Source of the DNA: Hansschlegelia quercus
GTDB lineage: Bacteria; Pseudomonadota; Alphaproteobacteria; Rhizobiales; Methylopilaceae
Direction of reading: 5' to 3'
Length of the DNA stretch: 64,000 bases
Assembly (NCBI RefSeq): GCF_004310425.1
Contig: NZ_SIUB01000004.1
Location: 248,001 to 312,000, forward strand
The notes below the pieces were generated by a model that saw only the letters and a program-made list of their open reading frames with translations, did not search any database and was not told where the DNA came from. A program made the translations under genes and the position numbers. Below are positions 1 to 9,707 of the stretch, piece after piece (position 1 is the stretch's first letter; the number at the start of each line of letters is the position of its first letter).

Positions 1-1
1 G

Positions 2-853
2 CTGCCGCGGCTGATCGAGCTCACCAAGGAGCTCGAGAAGGACCGGTTCGAGTACAATTCCGGCAAGCTCCAGCCGAACCAGAAGGCGGAGGACACTCCC
101 CTCGTCGACCTCACGCCCGAGCAGGTCGTCTCCCAGATCGAGACCGCCGGCGCATGGATGGTGCTGAAGCGCGTCGAGAGCGTGCCGGCCTATCGCGCGA
201 TGATGGAGGAGGCGCTGCTTTCGATCGCCAAGCAGCTTGGCTATGAGAGCCTCGACGGCGCCAGCTTCCGCGACATCGAAGGCTACATCTTCGTCTCGTC
301 CGCGAATTCGGTGACGCCGTTCCACTGCGACAACGAAGACAATTTCTTCGTGCAGATCCGCGGCCCGAAGTTCTTCCACCTGTTCGATAATGACGACCGC
401 TCCCTGGTCTCCGAGGAGATGCTAGAGAGCGCGCCGTCCAAGCACCGCAACCTGCCTTACGATCCCTCGTTCGAGGCCCGCGCCAAGGTCTACGACCTGA
501 AGCCCGGCGAAGGCGTGTTCGTGCCCTACCAGGTGCCGCACTGGGTGCGCACGGGCGACGATTATTCGATCTCGATGGCGATCACCTGGCGCTCGGACGC
601 CGTTGTCCGTCGCAACAAGCTGATCTTCATGAACGCCTGGCTGCGCGAGAAGGGCTATCCGCAGGCGGCCCCCGGCGTGAACGCCACGCTCGACGGCCTG
701 AAGGTCGCGGCCTACACCGCCGCCCGTTCGGCGCTGGAGCCGCTCCGCCGCAACGAGACCATGCGCCGCCTGCTCCGCAGCGCGGTGTTCGGCAAGAAGG
801 CGAACTACTATTACGAGGCGCAGAAGGCCGCGGAGCAGAAGAAGGCGGCTTGA
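2..853 (+). CDS. Cupin-like (JmjC/Cupin_8) protein, 5' partial
   Basis: The reading frame is open from the first bases of the window, so the N-terminus lies upstream; an internal ATG at 158 is not needed as a start. A double-stranded beta-helix oxygenase-like core is visible: an HxD pair in TPFHCDNEDNFF and a distal His in VPYQVPHWVRTGD, the usual 2-His-1-Asp iron ligand pattern of Cupin_8/JmjC-type proteins. Rhizobial homologues are often labelled transcriptional regulator, but no HTH is visible in the part seen. The C-terminus is basic then Lys/Ala-rich. An Fe(II)/2-oxoglutarate hydroxylase role is possible; the substrate is unknown. Confidence 0.75.
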   Translation: MPRLIELTKELEKDRFEYNSGKLQPNQKAEDTPLVDLTPEQVVSQIETAGAWMVLKRVESVPAYRAMMEEALLSIAKQLGYESLDGASFRDIEGYIFVSSANSVTPFHCDNEDNFFVQIRGPKFFHLFDNDDRSLVSEEMLESAPSKHRNLPYDPSFEARAKVYDLKPGEGVFVPYQVPHWVRTGDDYSISMAITWRSDAVVRRNKLIFMNAWLREKGYPQAAPGVNATLDGLKVAAYTAARSALEPLRRNETMRRLLRSAVFGKKANYYYEAQKAAEQKKAA

Positions 854-881
854 GCGAAACGCTCGACGCTTCGGACTGAGA

Positions 882-985
882 CGTCATCCCGGACGGCCGA
901 ACACGGCCGATCCGGGATCGTCCCCCGAAATGGCCCCTTTTTCTGCGTAAGATTCCGGCTCTCGCTTCGCTCGGCCGGGATGACG
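882..985. repeat. Palindromic intergenic repeat, copy 1
   Basis: An approximately 104-bp unit is bounded by inverted ends CGTCATCCCGG (882-892) and CCGGGATGACG (975-985), with inner GC-rich arms CGGCCGAACACGGCCG and CCGGCTCTCGCTTCG. A second copy lies at 9708-9809. It fills the gap between two convergent genes, beginning 28 bp after one stop codon and ending just before the other. A bidirectional terminator or REP/BIME-like element is likely. Confidence 0.8.
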
Positions 986-986
986 G

Positions 987-2597
987 CTACTCCCGCTCCC
1001 TCAGCGCTTTCCGGATGACCTTGCCGCTGGTCGTCAACGGAATCTCGTCCACGAACTCCACCTCTCGGGGATATTCGTGGGCCGAGAGCCGGTCGCGAAC
1101 GAAGTGGCTAAGCTCTTCGCCCAGCGCCTCGCTCGGGTCGACGCCTGGCTTCAGCTGCACGAACGCCTTCACCACGCTCGTCCTGAGCGGGTCCGGCCTA
1201 CCGACCACTGCCGCGAGCGCGACCGCGGGGTGGCGAGCGAGGCAGTCCTCGATGTCGGCGGGACCGATCCGGTAGCCGGATGAGGTGATGACGTCGTCCT
1301 CCCTGCCAACGAAGCGGAAGAAGCCGTCAGCGTCGACCGCCGCCTGATCGCCGGTGCAGAACCACTCGCCTTCGAACTTGTCCGCGGTCGCTTCCGGCTG
1401 GCGCCAATAGCAGAGAAACATCACGGGGTCCGGCCGCCGGATGCGGATTTCGCCGATCTCGCCAAATGCCGCGCAGCGCCCGTCGCCCGTGAACACGCCA
1501 ACCTCGTGGCCGGGGCTGCTGAGGCCTGTGAAGCCCGGCCGCGAGGCCCCGTGGGCCGCCGACGAGACGATGACGTAGTTGCACTCTGTCTGGCCGTAGA
1601 CCTCGTTGACCGGAACACCGAGCGCCGTTCGCGACCACTCCCACGACGCCTCGCCCAGCCGCTCGCCGGCCGAGACCACGCTGCGCAGCCTGAGCCCCGT
1701 CGCCGGGCGCTCGACCCGCGCCATGAGGCGAAGCGCGGTCGGTGGGATGAAGGCCCGCGTGACGCCGGCTTCCGCCATCAGCACGAAGGCGCCCTCAGGG
1801 TCGAACTTGCTGGTGGGCTGGGCGAGCACGGGAACGCCGTCGTGGAGCGCGGGCATCATCAGGTTGAGCAGGCCGCCAGCCCAGGCCCAATCCGCCGGGG
1901 TCCAGGCGACGTCGCCTTCGGCCGGGAAACCCGCGTGGGTCAGGCGGAAGCCGGGCAGATGGCCGAGAAGCACGCGCCCCCCATGCAGCGCGCCTTTCGG
2001 CGCGCCTGTGGTCCCGGAGGTGTAGATCATCAGCGCCGGGTCGTCGGGCCCGGTGTCTGCGGTCTCGACCGCGCCGCGCTCCGCGACCAGCGCGCCGTAA
2101 TCGAGCGCGCCGTTCTCCGCTCCTTCGGTCGAGACGATGAGGTCGAGCGCCGGCGGCGTCTCGATCCTTCCATAGGTCGCAACGCCCGACGCGCAGGTGA
2201 CGAGCGCGCGTGCGCCGGAATCGGCGAGGCGGAAGGCGAGAGCGTCGGGGCCGAAGGCCAACGCGCAGGGAACGGCCACGGCGCCGAGCCGGGCGATCGC
2301 GACATGGGCGACGGCCGCCTCAAATCCTTGCGGCAGCAGCAGCACAACCCGATCGCCTCCCGCGACGCCTCGCGACTTGAGACCCGCTGCGAGCGCGAGG
2401 GAGTCTTCGCGAAGCACTCCGTAGCTTTTGGGCTCGATCGACTTGCCGGGGCGTTTGACCAGCAGCGCGACGCGATCGGGGTCACGCGCCGCCCAGCGGT
2501 CGCAGATCGCCTCGGCGATGTTGAAGCGGTTCGGGATGTCCCAGCGGAAGCTGCGCCGCAGGCTTTCGAAGGCGTCCGGACCCGCCATTCGCCTCAC
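987..2597 (-). CDS. AMP-binding acyl-CoA synthetase
   Basis: A 536-aa ANL-superfamily ligase that activates a carboxylic acid as acyl-AMP and transfers it to CoA. Visible motifs are the P-loop [13 protein letters not shown], the A5 motif NEVYGQTEC, the A7-A8 stretch [14 protein letters not shown] / [11 protein letters not shown], and the C-terminal catalytic lysine in TTSGKVIRK. It resembles acetate/medium-chain acyl-CoA synthetases; substrate chain length cannot be read. The GTG start at 2597 overlaps the rppH stop codon (GTGA), indicating translational coupling; an in-frame ATG three codons in is the alternative start. Confidence 0.88.
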   Translation of the reverse strand: MRRMAGPDAFESLRRSFRWDIPNRFNIAEAICDRWAARDPDRVALLVKRPGKSIEPKSYGVLREDSLALAAGLKSRGVAGGDRVVLLLPQGFEAAVAHVAIARLGAVAVPCALAFGPDALAFRLADSGARALVTCASGVATYGRIETPPALDLIVSTEGAENGALDYGALVAERGAVETADTGPDDPALMIYTSGTTGAPKGALHGGRVLLGHLPGFRLTHAGFPAEGDVAWTPADWAWAGGLLNLMMPALHDGVPVLAQPTSKFDPEGAFVLMAEAGVTRAFIPPTALRLMARVERPATGLRLRSVVSAGERLGEASWEWSRTALGVPVNEVYGQTECNYVIVSSAAHGASRPGFTGLSSPGHEVGVFTGDGRCAAFGEIGEIRIRRPDPVMFLCYWRQPEATADKFEGEWFCTGDQAAVDADGFFRFVGREDDVITSSGYRIGPADIEDCLARHPAVALAAVVGRPDPLRTSVVKAFVQLKPGVDPSEALGEELSHFVRDRLSAHEYPREVEFVDEIPLTTSGKVIRKALRERE

Positions 2598-3091
2598 CCC
2601 GCGAGGTGGGCGAATGCCCTGACCACATTGTCGTAGACCGGTCGTTTGAACGGCACGATGAGCGCCGAGAGCTCAGTGATCGGCGCCCAGCGCCAGTCTG
2701 TGAACTCCGGTTTGTGGCCGGGCTGGGACAAAGCGATCTCGCTGTCATCCCCGGTGAAGCGCAAAGCGAACCAGAGCTGCGTCTGCCCGGCATAGCGTCC
2801 GGCGCGGCCGCGGCCTGCGAACTCCGGAGGGAAGTCGTAGGCGTACCATTCGGGCGCGACCTCGATCAGCTCCGCGGAGACCACTCCGGTCTCCTCCTCG
2901 AGCTCGCGGAAGGCTGCGGCCTCCGGCTCCTCGCCCTTGTCGATCCCGCCTTGCGGCATCTGCCATTGGTAGTCGAGCCGCACGGGATCGTTCTCGCCGC
3001 GTCTTCGACGACCGACGAAGATCAGGCCTTCGCGATTCAGCAGCATGACGCCGACGCAACGACGATAGGCGCGTTTTTTCCGAGGGTTCAC
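2594..3091 (-). CDS. rppH: RNA pyrophosphohydrolase RppH
   Basis: A 165-aa Nudix hydrolase that removes pyrophosphate from the 5' end of triphosphorylated mRNA to start decay. The Nudix box is complete: [17 protein letters not shown] followed by EEETGV, around residues 49-71. The N-terminal [11 protein letters not shown] and the WQMPQGG lead-in are typical of RppH rather than MutT. The GTG start at 3091 overlaps the upstream yibQ-like stop, and its own stop overlaps the next start, so it sits in a coupled three-gene run. Confidence 0.92.
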   Translation of the reverse strand: MNPRKKRAYRRCVGVMLLNREGLIFVGRRRRGENDPVRLDYQWQMPQGGIDKGEEPEAAAFRELEEETGVVSAELIEVAPEWYAYDFPPEFAGRGRAGRYAGQTQLWFALRFTGDDSEIALSQPGHKPEFTDWRWAPITELSALIVPFKRPVYDNVVRAFAHLAG

Positions 3092-4284
3092 GAGGGTCCT
3101 TGGGGAGCGATCGCCGCGCTCGCCGGCACGAGCGCGACGCCGCGCTTGGCGAGCCCCTCGCGCCAGACGTCGATGCGCTTGAGCGTGAGAGGCGTGGCGG
3201 TGGCGAAGCCGAGCGAAACTTCGCCTTGTTTGGCGGAACGTTCGAGATCGGCGAGGGCCGCGTCGATCGAGGCGGCGTCGCCGCCGCCGTCGATCGTAGC
3301 TCCCGCCTTGGTGTGCGCGAGACCCACGCGGGAGGCGGATTGCCCAAGACGGCTATCGCCGTCGTCGGACGCGGATGCGAACAGCAGACCCCGACGGGCG
3401 AGTTCGGTGAAGACCGGCTGAACCGACGCGTCGGCGTCGAGGAATTTGCCGCCGCCGAGCGGCGCGACGCCTACATAGCCCTTCGCGCGCCCGAGCGCCC
3501 AGCGCAGCCGCTCCAGGTTGGCGGAAGCAGGAAGCGCCGTCAGGAGGGTCTGCGGGCCGGTGTCGTTTGCGGGGTATCCGAACGGCTCCATCGGCGCCTG
3601 GAGCAGAACCTCGTGTCCGGATGCGCGCGCCTTCTCGACGAGATCGGCGACGTCGTCGCCATAGGGCGAGAAGGCGAGGCTAACGGTCGCGGGGAGGCTC
3701 TGGATCGCGAGATTGGTGATCTCGCGCCCGACGCCGAGGCCCGCAACCACCAGCGCGACGCGGGCCGCGCCGGGAGCTGCGTCCGCGCCTCGGGCATAGA
3801 CGTCGAGAGGGCGACGCCCGTCGGCCCCAACCCGCGGAAGCGACCCGTAGGCGCTGGATTCGAGCAACGCCGGATCCGGCGGGCGAGGGCCGGCGGCGGC
3901 CGATGCGCTCCCCGCCGGCGGCTCGCCTTCGCCCGGGATGCGGATGATGACCGGACCCTTCTTCGGCAGCGGGTCGCCCGGATTGATCACCGGCGTGCCC
4001 TCGCGATTAACCGCAGGCTCGTGCGGGTCATGCGCGTCAGGGGATTTGTTCTCGGCCTGCTGCTGCGCCGCGGGAGCGACGCCGGCCTTGCGAACGATGG
4101 TGGCGACCGCGACAGGCTCGCCGCCCAAGGGATCGTTTACGAGCAGCGCCCAAAAACCCGCGAAGACGAGCACGCCGCCGACCACGAAAGCCGCGACCGA
4201 TGCAGGATCAAAACGCGCGGCCAGCTTTCCCTTCTTCGGGGAGGCCCGCTTTCCGATCGGTCTATCGAGATCGTCCTCGCTCAT
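3088..4284 (-). CDS. Divergent polysaccharide deacetylase (YibQ/DUF610) protein
   Basis: 398 aa. A basic cytoplasmic N-terminus is followed by one membrane anchor near residues 30-50 ([20 protein letters not shown]), a Pro/Gly-rich periplasmic linker, and a C-terminal NodB-like fold of the divergent polysaccharide deacetylase family ([30 protein letters not shown]). The family commonly neighbours CtpA and EnvC, as here, suggesting work on the peptidoglycan or envelope layer. The catalytic residues of true deacetylases are not clearly kept, so the enzymatic activity is unsure. Confidence 0.82.
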   Translation of the reverse strand: MSEDDLDRPIGKRASPKKGKLAARFDPASVAAFVVGGVLVFAGFWALLVNDPLGGEPVAVATIVRKAGVAPAAQQQAENKSPDAHDPHEPAVNREGTPVINPGDPLPKKGPVIIRIPGEGEPPAGSASAAAGPRPPDPALLESSAYGSLPRVGADGRRPLDVYARGADAAPGAARVALVVAGLGVGREITNLAIQSLPATVSLAFSPYGDDVADLVEKARASGHEVLLQAPMEPFGYPANDTGPQTLLTALPASANLERLRWALGRAKGYVGVAPLGGGKFLDADASVQPVFTELARRGLLFASASDDGDSRLGQSASRVGLAHTKAGATIDGGGDAASIDAALADLERSAKQGEVSLGFATATPLTLKRIDVWREGLAKRGVALVPASAAIAPQGPS

Positions 4285-4324
4285 CGACTCCCGCCCGGCG
4301 TGAGCGCGAACTTAGCGGATTCGC

Positions 4325-4363
4325 AAAAAGGCCGCCGAAGAACTTGTGGTTCCGGCGGCCTTT
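4325..4363 (-). terminator. Rho-independent terminator after ctpA
   Basis: AAAGGCCGCCG (4327-4337) pairs with CGGCGGCCTTT (4353-4363), an 11-bp perfect stem. On the minus strand it is followed by a run of five T. It lies 18 bp past the ctpA stop and before the yibQ-like start, so the latter may depend on its own promoter or on readthrough. Confidence 0.82.
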
Positions 4364-4380
4364 ATCCTCGTCTCGTCGGC

Positions 4381-5715
4381 TTAATTCGCGCTGGTCTTGC
4401 CCTGCGGCGGGAAGTTGGCGTTCGACTGGATGCCGTGCAGCAGATCGAACGCGTAGTTCATCTGCTTGTCGTCCTTGCGCTCCGGCGGAATATAGGCGGA
4501 CGAGCCGGACTGCTCCTCGTCGCCGTTTTTCAGGTGCCCCTTCAGGCCGGCCTCGCCCTTGGTGTCGAAGTCCTTTTCCTTGTCCTTCAGGTCCGGCGGC
4601 AGCTCTTCCTTGACCTCGATGTCGGGCACGATGCCCTTGGCCTGGATCGACTTGCCCGACGGTGTGTAATAGCGCGCGGTCGTCAGGCGGATGGCGCCGT
4701 TCGAGCCCAGCGGCACGATGGTCTGGACCGATCCCTTACCGAAGGAGCGCGTGCCGAGGATGGTCGCGCGCTTCTGGTCCTGCAGGGCGCCCGCGACGAT
4801 CTCGGACGCCGAGGCCGAGCCGCCATTGATCAGCACGATGACGGGCTTGCCCTTGATGAGGTCGCCCGGCCGCGCGTTGACGCGCTGCGACTCGTCCGGG
4901 TTGCGGCCGCGCGTGGAGACAATCTCGCCGCGCTCCAGGAAGGCGTCAGAGACCGCGATCGCCTGATCAAGCAGGCCGCCCGGATTGTTGCGCAGGTCGA
5001 TGACGAAGCCCTTGAGCCTATCGGCCGGCACCTTGTCCTGGATCTGGTCGATGCCCTTCGACATCATCTCGAAGGTCTGCGCGTTGAACTGGCTGAGGCG
5101 GATGTAGCCGATGTCGTCGGTGACGACCTCCCACTTCACGCTGTCGAGACGAATCTTGTCGCGCACGAGCTTGACCTCGAGCGGCTTGTCGGCGCCTTCG
5201 CGCACGATGGTCAGCGTGATCGGCGTGCCGATCGCGCCACGCATCTTCTCGACGGCCTGCTCGAGGGTCAGGCCCTCGATGGCCTGCCCGTCAAGCTTGG
5301 TGATGAGGTCCTTTGCGCGGATGCCGGCGCGCGAGGCCGGGGTGTCGTCGATCGCGCCCTGAACCCGGATGTTGTTCTCGAACATCTCGACCTTGATGCC
5401 GAGGCCGCCGAACTCGCCGTCGGTGTTGGTCCGCATCTCCTTGTACGCCTTGGCGTCCATGTAGGAGGAATGCGGGTCGAGGCTCGACAGCATGCCGTTG
5501 ATCGCCGATTCGACGAGCTTCGCGTCGTCCGGCTTCTCGACATAGTCCGCGCGGACGCGCTCGAAGACGTCGCCGAACAGGTTGAGCTGACGGTAAGTGT
5601 CGGCGGCGCCCGCCGCTTCGGCGACCGAGCCGAAGAACGATCGAGGCTGGAGGGCCATGCCCGCAGCCGACGCGCCGACGACCGCGCCGATCAGGACCAG
5701 GGAAACCTTGCGCAT
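4381..5715 (-). CDS. ctpA: Carboxyl-terminal processing protease (S41)
   Basis: 444 aa. A periplasmic serine protease with an N-terminal signal/anchor (MRKVSLVLIGAVVGASAAG), a PDZ domain around residues 90-175 (GGLGIKVEMFENNIRV, IRAKDLITKLDG) and an S41 catalytic core. The Ser is in GGSASASEIVAGAL and the Lys in GTRSFGKGSVQT, the Ser-Lys dyad of tail-specific proteases. The frame is open further upstream, but ATG at 5715 is preferred because it begins the signal sequence and overlaps the envC-like stop as TGATG. Confidence 0.92.
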   Translation of the reverse strand: MRKVSLVLIGAVVGASAAGMALQPRSFFGSVAEAAGAADTYRQLNLFGDVFERVRADYVEKPDDAKLVESAINGMLSSLDPHSSYMDAKAYKEMRTNTDGEFGGLGIKVEMFENNIRVQGAIDDTPASRAGIRAKDLITKLDGQAIEGLTLEQAVEKMRGAIGTPITLTIVREGADKPLEVKLVRDKIRLDSVKWEVVTDDIGYIRLSQFNAQTFEMMSKGIDQIQDKVPADRLKGFVIDLRNNPGGLLDQAIAVSDAFLERGEIVSTRGRNPDESQRVNARPGDLIKGKPVIVLINGGSASASEIVAGALQDQKRATILGTRSFGKGSVQTIVPLGSNGAIRLTTARYYTPSGKSIQAKGIVPDIEVKEELPPDLKDKEKDFDTKGEAGLKGHLKNGDEEQSGSSAYIPPERKDDKQMNYAFDLLHGIQSNANFPPQGKTSAN

Positions 5716-6983
5716 CAGCCGCCTGCCTTTTCGCCTGAAGTCCCGGCCCACCAGGGAGACGGGTCGATCGAGCCCCGATCTTTGCGGAACTCGACGTAGA
5801 GCACGGGTCGGACGCCAGGGGAAGGCGCCGCAGCGCCGTTCTGGCCGCCCTGCATCGCAGCGACGGGTTCGCCCGCAAGGACGAACTGGTTCAGCGCGAC
5901 GTTGATCCGCTCCATGCCCGCCAAGACGATATAGTAGCCGTCGCCGGCATTCAGGATCAAGACTTGTCGGTAGGATCGGAATGGACCGGCATAGACCACC
6001 CATGCGTCCGCCGGCGCAGAGACCGTTGCGCCGGGCGCGGTCTCGATCGTCACGCCCTGCTCTGTAGAGCCTCCCGGCCCATCCTGCCCATAATCGGAAA
6101 GTCTTTTGCCGGAGACCGGCATGGCGAGCATGCCCTTGACCTGGTCGAAGGGCGCCGCCGGCGCGAGCCGCGACGGATCGTGCAGGGCAGCCATGTCCAT
6201 CGAGCCTGCCGGTTTCGAAGCCTTTGCGGCGTCGGCCGAGGCGCGCGCGCGGTCCTGCTCCATCTTCTCGATGAGTTGCTCGAGGTCGCCGACATTGCGC
6301 GTCAGCGCTCCGGCGCGATCGGCCTCGGCGGTGAGCGCCGCCTGCTGCTGGCCAAGCTGGCGCTGGCGCTCGTCCACCAGCGCGGCCAACCGCTCGCGCT
6401 CGGCGGCGAGGTCCTTCAGTTCTGCCGCGAGGGCGTCGCGCTCCTCGGTCTGCAGCTCCTTCAGCCGAGCCATCTCTCGAAGATCGGAAGCGAGCGATTC
6501 GGCCTCCGCGCGCATGTCCGGGACCACCGCGCCGAGCAGGATCGCGGAGCGCACCGCCTCGAGCGCATCATTGGGGCGGACGAAAAGCGCGGGCGGCGGT
6601 TGGCGGCCCATCCGTTGAAGGGCTGCGAGAACGTCGGCCAGAACGCCACGGCGGCTCGCGAGGGAGGCCTTCAGCTGGCGCTCGGACTCCGTCATCTCGC
6701 CGATTCGCAGTTCGCGGGCCGCGATGCCGGGCTCCTTCTCCTGGAGCGACGCCGCGGTATCGATCAGCGCCTTCTGAAGCTTGCCGCGCTCGCCCTTGAG
6801 CGCCTCGATCTCGGCCGCGAGCCGCTGCCGGCGCTCCTGCGTCTCGCGCAGACTCTCGCGTGCGGTCTCCAGCGCTTTGCGCTGCTCTGCGGCGGGGTCC
6901 GGCGCCGGCTCCTGGGCGCGAGCGACCCCGCTCGCCAGCAGTGCGAGCGCAGTCAGGCCGGCATAGAGCGGGACACGCTTCAT
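5715..6983 (-). CDS. EnvC-like murein hydrolase activator (degenerate M23/LytM)
   Basis: 422 aa. Signal peptide (residues 1-22, ending ARAQ), a long coiled coil (about 25-265; Glu/Arg/Leu-rich heptads such as RQRLAAEIEALKGERGKLQKA), then a LytM-fold domain (about 300-410). The zinc ligands are missing: where active M23 enzymes have HxH this protein has YVEFRK, and no HxxxD is visible. This is the EnvC pattern, where the domain activates amidases at the septum rather than cutting itself. It is coupled to ctpA. The start at 6983 is chosen because it begins the signal peptide. Confidence 0.85.
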   Translation of the reverse strand: MKRVPLYAGLTALALLASGVARAQEPAPDPAAEQRKALETARESLRETQERRQRLAAEIEALKGERGKLQKALIDTAASLQEKEPGIAARELRIGEMTESERQLKASLASRRGVLADVLAALQRMGRQPPPALFVRPNDALEAVRSAILLGAVVPDMRAEAESLASDLREMARLKELQTEERDALAAELKDLAAERERLAALVDERQRQLGQQQAALTAEADRAGALTRNVGDLEQLIEKMEQDRARASADAAKASKPAGSMDMAALHDPSRLAPAAPFDQVKGMLAMPVSGKRLSDYGQDGPGGSTEQGVTIETAPGATVSAPADAWVVYAGPFRSYRQVLILNAGDGYYIVLAGMERINVALNQFVLAGEPVAAMQGGQNGAAAPSPGVRPVLYVEFRKDRGSIDPSPWWAGTSGEKAGG

Positions 6984-7099
6984 CGACCTATTTGAACGCG
7001 CCGAGTTTAACGGTTCGTCAACCACGTAGCGATCGCGTGACTAGGAGCGCGGACGCGTTACAACTGCGCCAGCGCCCATGCGCTTCCGGAGCCTGACAG

Positions 7100-7582
7100 A
7101 TGATTCGCTTGGCCTGCGCCCTCAGTCTCGTCCTCTTCGCAGCGAGCGCCGCGCGTGCCGACACCGTTCCGAAACGTGTAGCAGGACTGTGGGAGACGGT
7201 GACCTCCACGAACACCGGGTCGACAAAGGGTCGAGAGTGCATTGACGAAGCGACGGATCGGCTCGTCTATCAAGCTTCGACGGCTCTGACGTGCCGGAAG
7301 CTGAACTTCCAACGTTCGGCCGATGGTTATCTCGCGTCAGGCAACTGCAACTCGGGCGGCATGGCGATCGAGGAGAGCATCGCCGTCACTGGCGATTTCA
7401 CGAACTTTGCAAAGGCGGAGACCAACGTGTCGATGTCGGGCCTGCCCGGCGAGGCCGCCCCGCGCACGTTCCGCACCACGATCGAGAACCGCCGGCTTGG
7501 CGACTGCGCGCCGGGTCAGCAGCCGGGCGACGTTATCTTGCCGAACGGCGAAGTGTTTCACGTCGCCCCGCCGTCCCGCTGA
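7100..7582 (+). CDS. DUF3617-type secreted protein
   Basis: 160 aa. A cleavable signal peptide (LVLFAASAARA, about residue 21) precedes a small domain with RVAGLWETVTS near the start and four Cys (RECIDE, LTCRK, GNCNSGG, GDCAPG) that could form disulfides. The GxWE opening is typical of DUF3617 proteins. The function of the family is not known. It is transcribed divergently from the envC-like operon with a 116-bp shared control region. Confidence 0.7.
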   Translation: MIRLACALSLVLFAASAARADTVPKRVAGLWETVTSTNTGSTKGRECIDEATDRLVYQASTALTCRKLNFQRSADGYLASGNCNSGGMAIEESIAVTGDFTNFAKAETNVSMSGLPGEAAPRTFRTTIENRRLGDCAPGQQPGDVILPNGEVFHVAPPSR

Positions 7583-7602
7583 ACGGCGAGGGCCGCGAAC
7601 CT

Positions 7603-7791
7603 TCAGACGCTGCGGTTGGCGGGGTCGCGCGCTTCCTGCTTGTAGAGGTTGTCGGTCGCGCGTTCCGACACCGCCTTTTCGTTGCGCGTCATCTTCCGCG
7701 TGCGCAGCATGCCGTAGGCGATCGCGCAGCCCAGGATGATCACGCCGACGACGGTCAGCAGGCTCCAAAGGTCTCCGGCTCCGTTGGCCAT
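7603..7791 (-). CDS. Small single-span membrane protein
   Basis: 62 aa beginning MANGAGDLWSLL, with one hydrophobic segment (about residues 9-28, LLTVVGVIILGCAIAYGML) then a basic, charged cytoplasmic tail. The ATG at 7791 is preferred over an upstream in-frame start because AAGGAG lies 8-13 bases before it. It resembles short hypothetical membrane proteins common in Rhizobiales; no function is known. Confidence 0.65.
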   Translation of the reverse strand: MANGAGDLWSLLTVVGVIILGCAIAYGMLRTRKMTRNEKAVSERATDNLYKQEARDPANRSV

Positions 7792-7903
7792 ATCGCGTCT
7801 CCTTTGCGTTAAGAGCGCCGGCGGCGCCTTTGTCTCGGGAGTAAAAGGTTCGGTCTCCCGCTGTGGTTCCCTCACGTCTCCGAAATGAGGCTATGGTCTC
7901 GGC

Positions 7904-8707
7904 GTGATGACCGACCTGGAGCCCACACGGGAAGACCTGATCGCCGCGCTGGAATGGCAGGTCGCGATGGGGGTCGACGTCTGCCTCGACGAAGCTCCGC
8001 GTGACCGCTTCGCCGAAGCCGCGATCGCGAGAGCGCCGTCCGCGGCGTCCGAGCCTCCGTCCGCAGCGCCGCGCGCGCCCTCGACCGCGCTGCTCGCGAG
8101 CCCGCAGGAGACTGCCGGCGCCGCGCGGCAGGCCGCGGCCTCGGCCGCGACCCTCGACGAGCTGCGCGCCATCCTCGATCGCTTCGACGGCTGCGCGCTG
8201 AAGGCGACCGCCAGCCGCACGGTCTTCGCCGACGGCAACCCCGCGGCGCGGCTGATGCTGGTCGGCGAGGCGCCGGGGCGCGAAGAGGATCTTTCGGGTC
8301 TGCCATTCGTCGGCCGTTCCGGCCAGTTGCTCGACCGCATGCTGGCGGCGATCGGGCTCGACCGCTCGTCGGTCTACATCGCGAACGTCATTCCCTGGCG
8401 GCCGCCCGGCAATCGAACGCCCACGCCGCAGGAGACCGAAACGTGCCTGCCCTTCATCCGCCGGCAGATCGAGCTCTGCGACCCGGACGTGCTGGTGGCG
8501 CTCGGCGGCTCGGCCGCGCAGAGCCTGTTCCGCGCGAAGGACGGCATCCTGAAACTGCGCGGCCGCTGGCTCGACTATGAAACGGGCCAGCGTTCGGTGA
8601 AGGCGATGGCGACGCTGCACCCCGCCTACCTGCTCCGCAGCCCGGCCCAGAAGAAGTTCGCCTGGCGCGACCTGAAGGCTGTAAAGCGCGCGCTCGACGG
8701 CGGCTGA
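7904..8707 (+). CDS. Uracil-DNA glycosylase, family 4-like
   Basis: 267 aa. It removes uracil from DNA in base-excision repair. An Ala/Pro-rich N-terminal extension of about 85 residues precedes a core with motif 1 GEAPGREED (121-129), the PFVGRSGQLLD stretch, RPPGNRTPTPQE and a C-terminal LHPAYLLR. Family-4 enzymes normally hold a 4Fe-4S cluster with four Cys. Here the first position is Phe94 (only Cys97 of the CxxC pair remains) and the usual Cys before RPP is Trp165, so the cluster is probably absent. Start chosen at the first of two adjacent ATGs. Confidence 0.85.
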   Translation: MMTDLEPTREDLIAALEWQVAMGVDVCLDEAPRDRFAEAAIARAPSAASEPPSAAPRAPSTALLASPQETAGAARQAAASAATLDELRAILDRFDGCALKATASRTVFADGNPAARLMLVGEAPGREEDLSGLPFVGRSGQLLDRMLAAIGLDRSSVYIANVIPWRPPGNRTPTPQETETCLPFIRRQIELCDPDVLVALGGSAAQSLFRAKDGILKLRGRWLDYETGQRSVKAMATLHPAYLLRSPAQKKFAWRDLKAVKRALDGG

Positions 8708-8788
8708 CCAGCGACCGGCTGAACGCTGGTGATGTCCGCCGCGCGTGACCGCGCTATGTCAGTCTCAAAGGGCGTCGGAGGGACTTGC

Positions 8789-9691
8789 ATGCGTTGGGAC
8801 GATTTTCGCCGGAGCGACAATGTCGACGACGTCCGCGATCAGGGCGGCGGCGGGGGCGGCTTCCGCTTTCCGGGCGGCGGCGGAGGCGTCGGGATCGGCG
8901 GCTTGATCGTTGTCGGCCTTGTCTCCTGGGCGCTCGGCATCGATCCCCGGATCGTGCTGTCGGGCCTGGAGACCATCCAGGGCGGCGGCTCCGGCTATAG
9001 CCAGCAGGAGCAACCGGGCCAGAAGCGGGAGCTGAACGCGGAAGAGAAGCAGCAGGGCGATTTCGTGCGCGCCGTGCTCGCCCAGACCGAGGACGTGTGG
9101 GGGGACCTCTTCAAGCAGTCCGGCTCGCAATACCAGCCGCCGCGCCTGACGTTGTTCAGCCGCGTCACCCGATCGGGCTGCGGCGCAGCGCAGTCAGCGA
9201 TGGGGCCGTTCTACTGCCCCGAGGACAAGAAGGTTTATCTCGACACCGAGTTCTTCGACGAGCTGTCGCAGCGCTTCCGGTCGCCCGGCGATTTCGCGCG
9301 CGCTTACGTGATCGCGCACGAGATCGGCCATCACGTGCAGGACGAGCTCGGCATCCTCGGCAAGGCCAATGCGGCGCGTCAGCGGGCGGGTTCGGAGGAA
9401 GAGTCAAACGCGATCTCCGTCCGCATCGAACTCCAGGCCGACTGCTTCGCCGGCGTCTGGGCTTATTGGGCGGACAAGAAGTACCACATCCTGGAGGGCG
9501 GCGACGTCGAGAGCGCGCTTCAGGCCGCGACCGCGATTGGAGACGACACGCTACAAAAGCGCTCTGGCGGCTCGGTGGTGCCCGACAGCTTTACCCACGG
9601 CAGCTCCGCGCAACGCGTGAAGTGGTTCCGCACCGGCGTGCAGAACGGCGATCCGAAGCAGTGCAACACGTTTGCGAACGGCGCGCTTTGA
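8789..9691 (+). CDS. Neutral zinc metallopeptidase (YpfJ family)
   Basis: 300 aa. The Zn_peptidase (PF04228) signature is clear: MRWDDFRRSDNVDD at the N-terminus, a Gly-rich segment, a membrane span (IGGLIVVGLVSWALG), CGAAQSAMGPFYCPEDKKVY, and the catalytic HEIGHH motif with ELQADCFAGVWA further on. The ATG at 8789 is chosen because it begins the family N-terminus and follows a GGAGGG ribosome site. The family is thought to be a membrane-anchored peptidase; its substrate is unknown. Confidence 0.88.
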   Translation: MRWDDFRRSDNVDDVRDQGGGGGGFRFPGGGGGVGIGGLIVVGLVSWALGIDPRIVLSGLETIQGGGSGYSQQEQPGQKRELNAEEKQQGDFVRAVLAQTEDVWGDLFKQSGSQYQPPRLTLFSRVTRSGCGAAQSAMGPFYCPEDKKVYLDTEFFDELSQRFRSPGDFARAYVIAHEIGHHVQDELGILGKANAARQRAGSEEESNAISVRIELQADCFAGVWAYWADKKYHILEGGDVESALQAATAIGDDTLQKRSGGSVVPDSFTHGSSAQRVKWFRTGVQNGDPKQCNTFANGAL

Positions 9692-9707
9692 GGCGGTCGT
9701 AGCAACG

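Noticed and set aside
3100-5799. An 899-codon open frame on the plus strand
   Set aside because: It runs antisense to the yibQ-like and ctpA genes, which have clear families; long antisense frames are expected in GC-rich DNA, and this translation shows no domain.
4381-6003. A 540-residue CtpA with N-terminal extension
   Set aside because: The extension overlaps the envC-like gene in another frame; the signal sequence starts at 5715.
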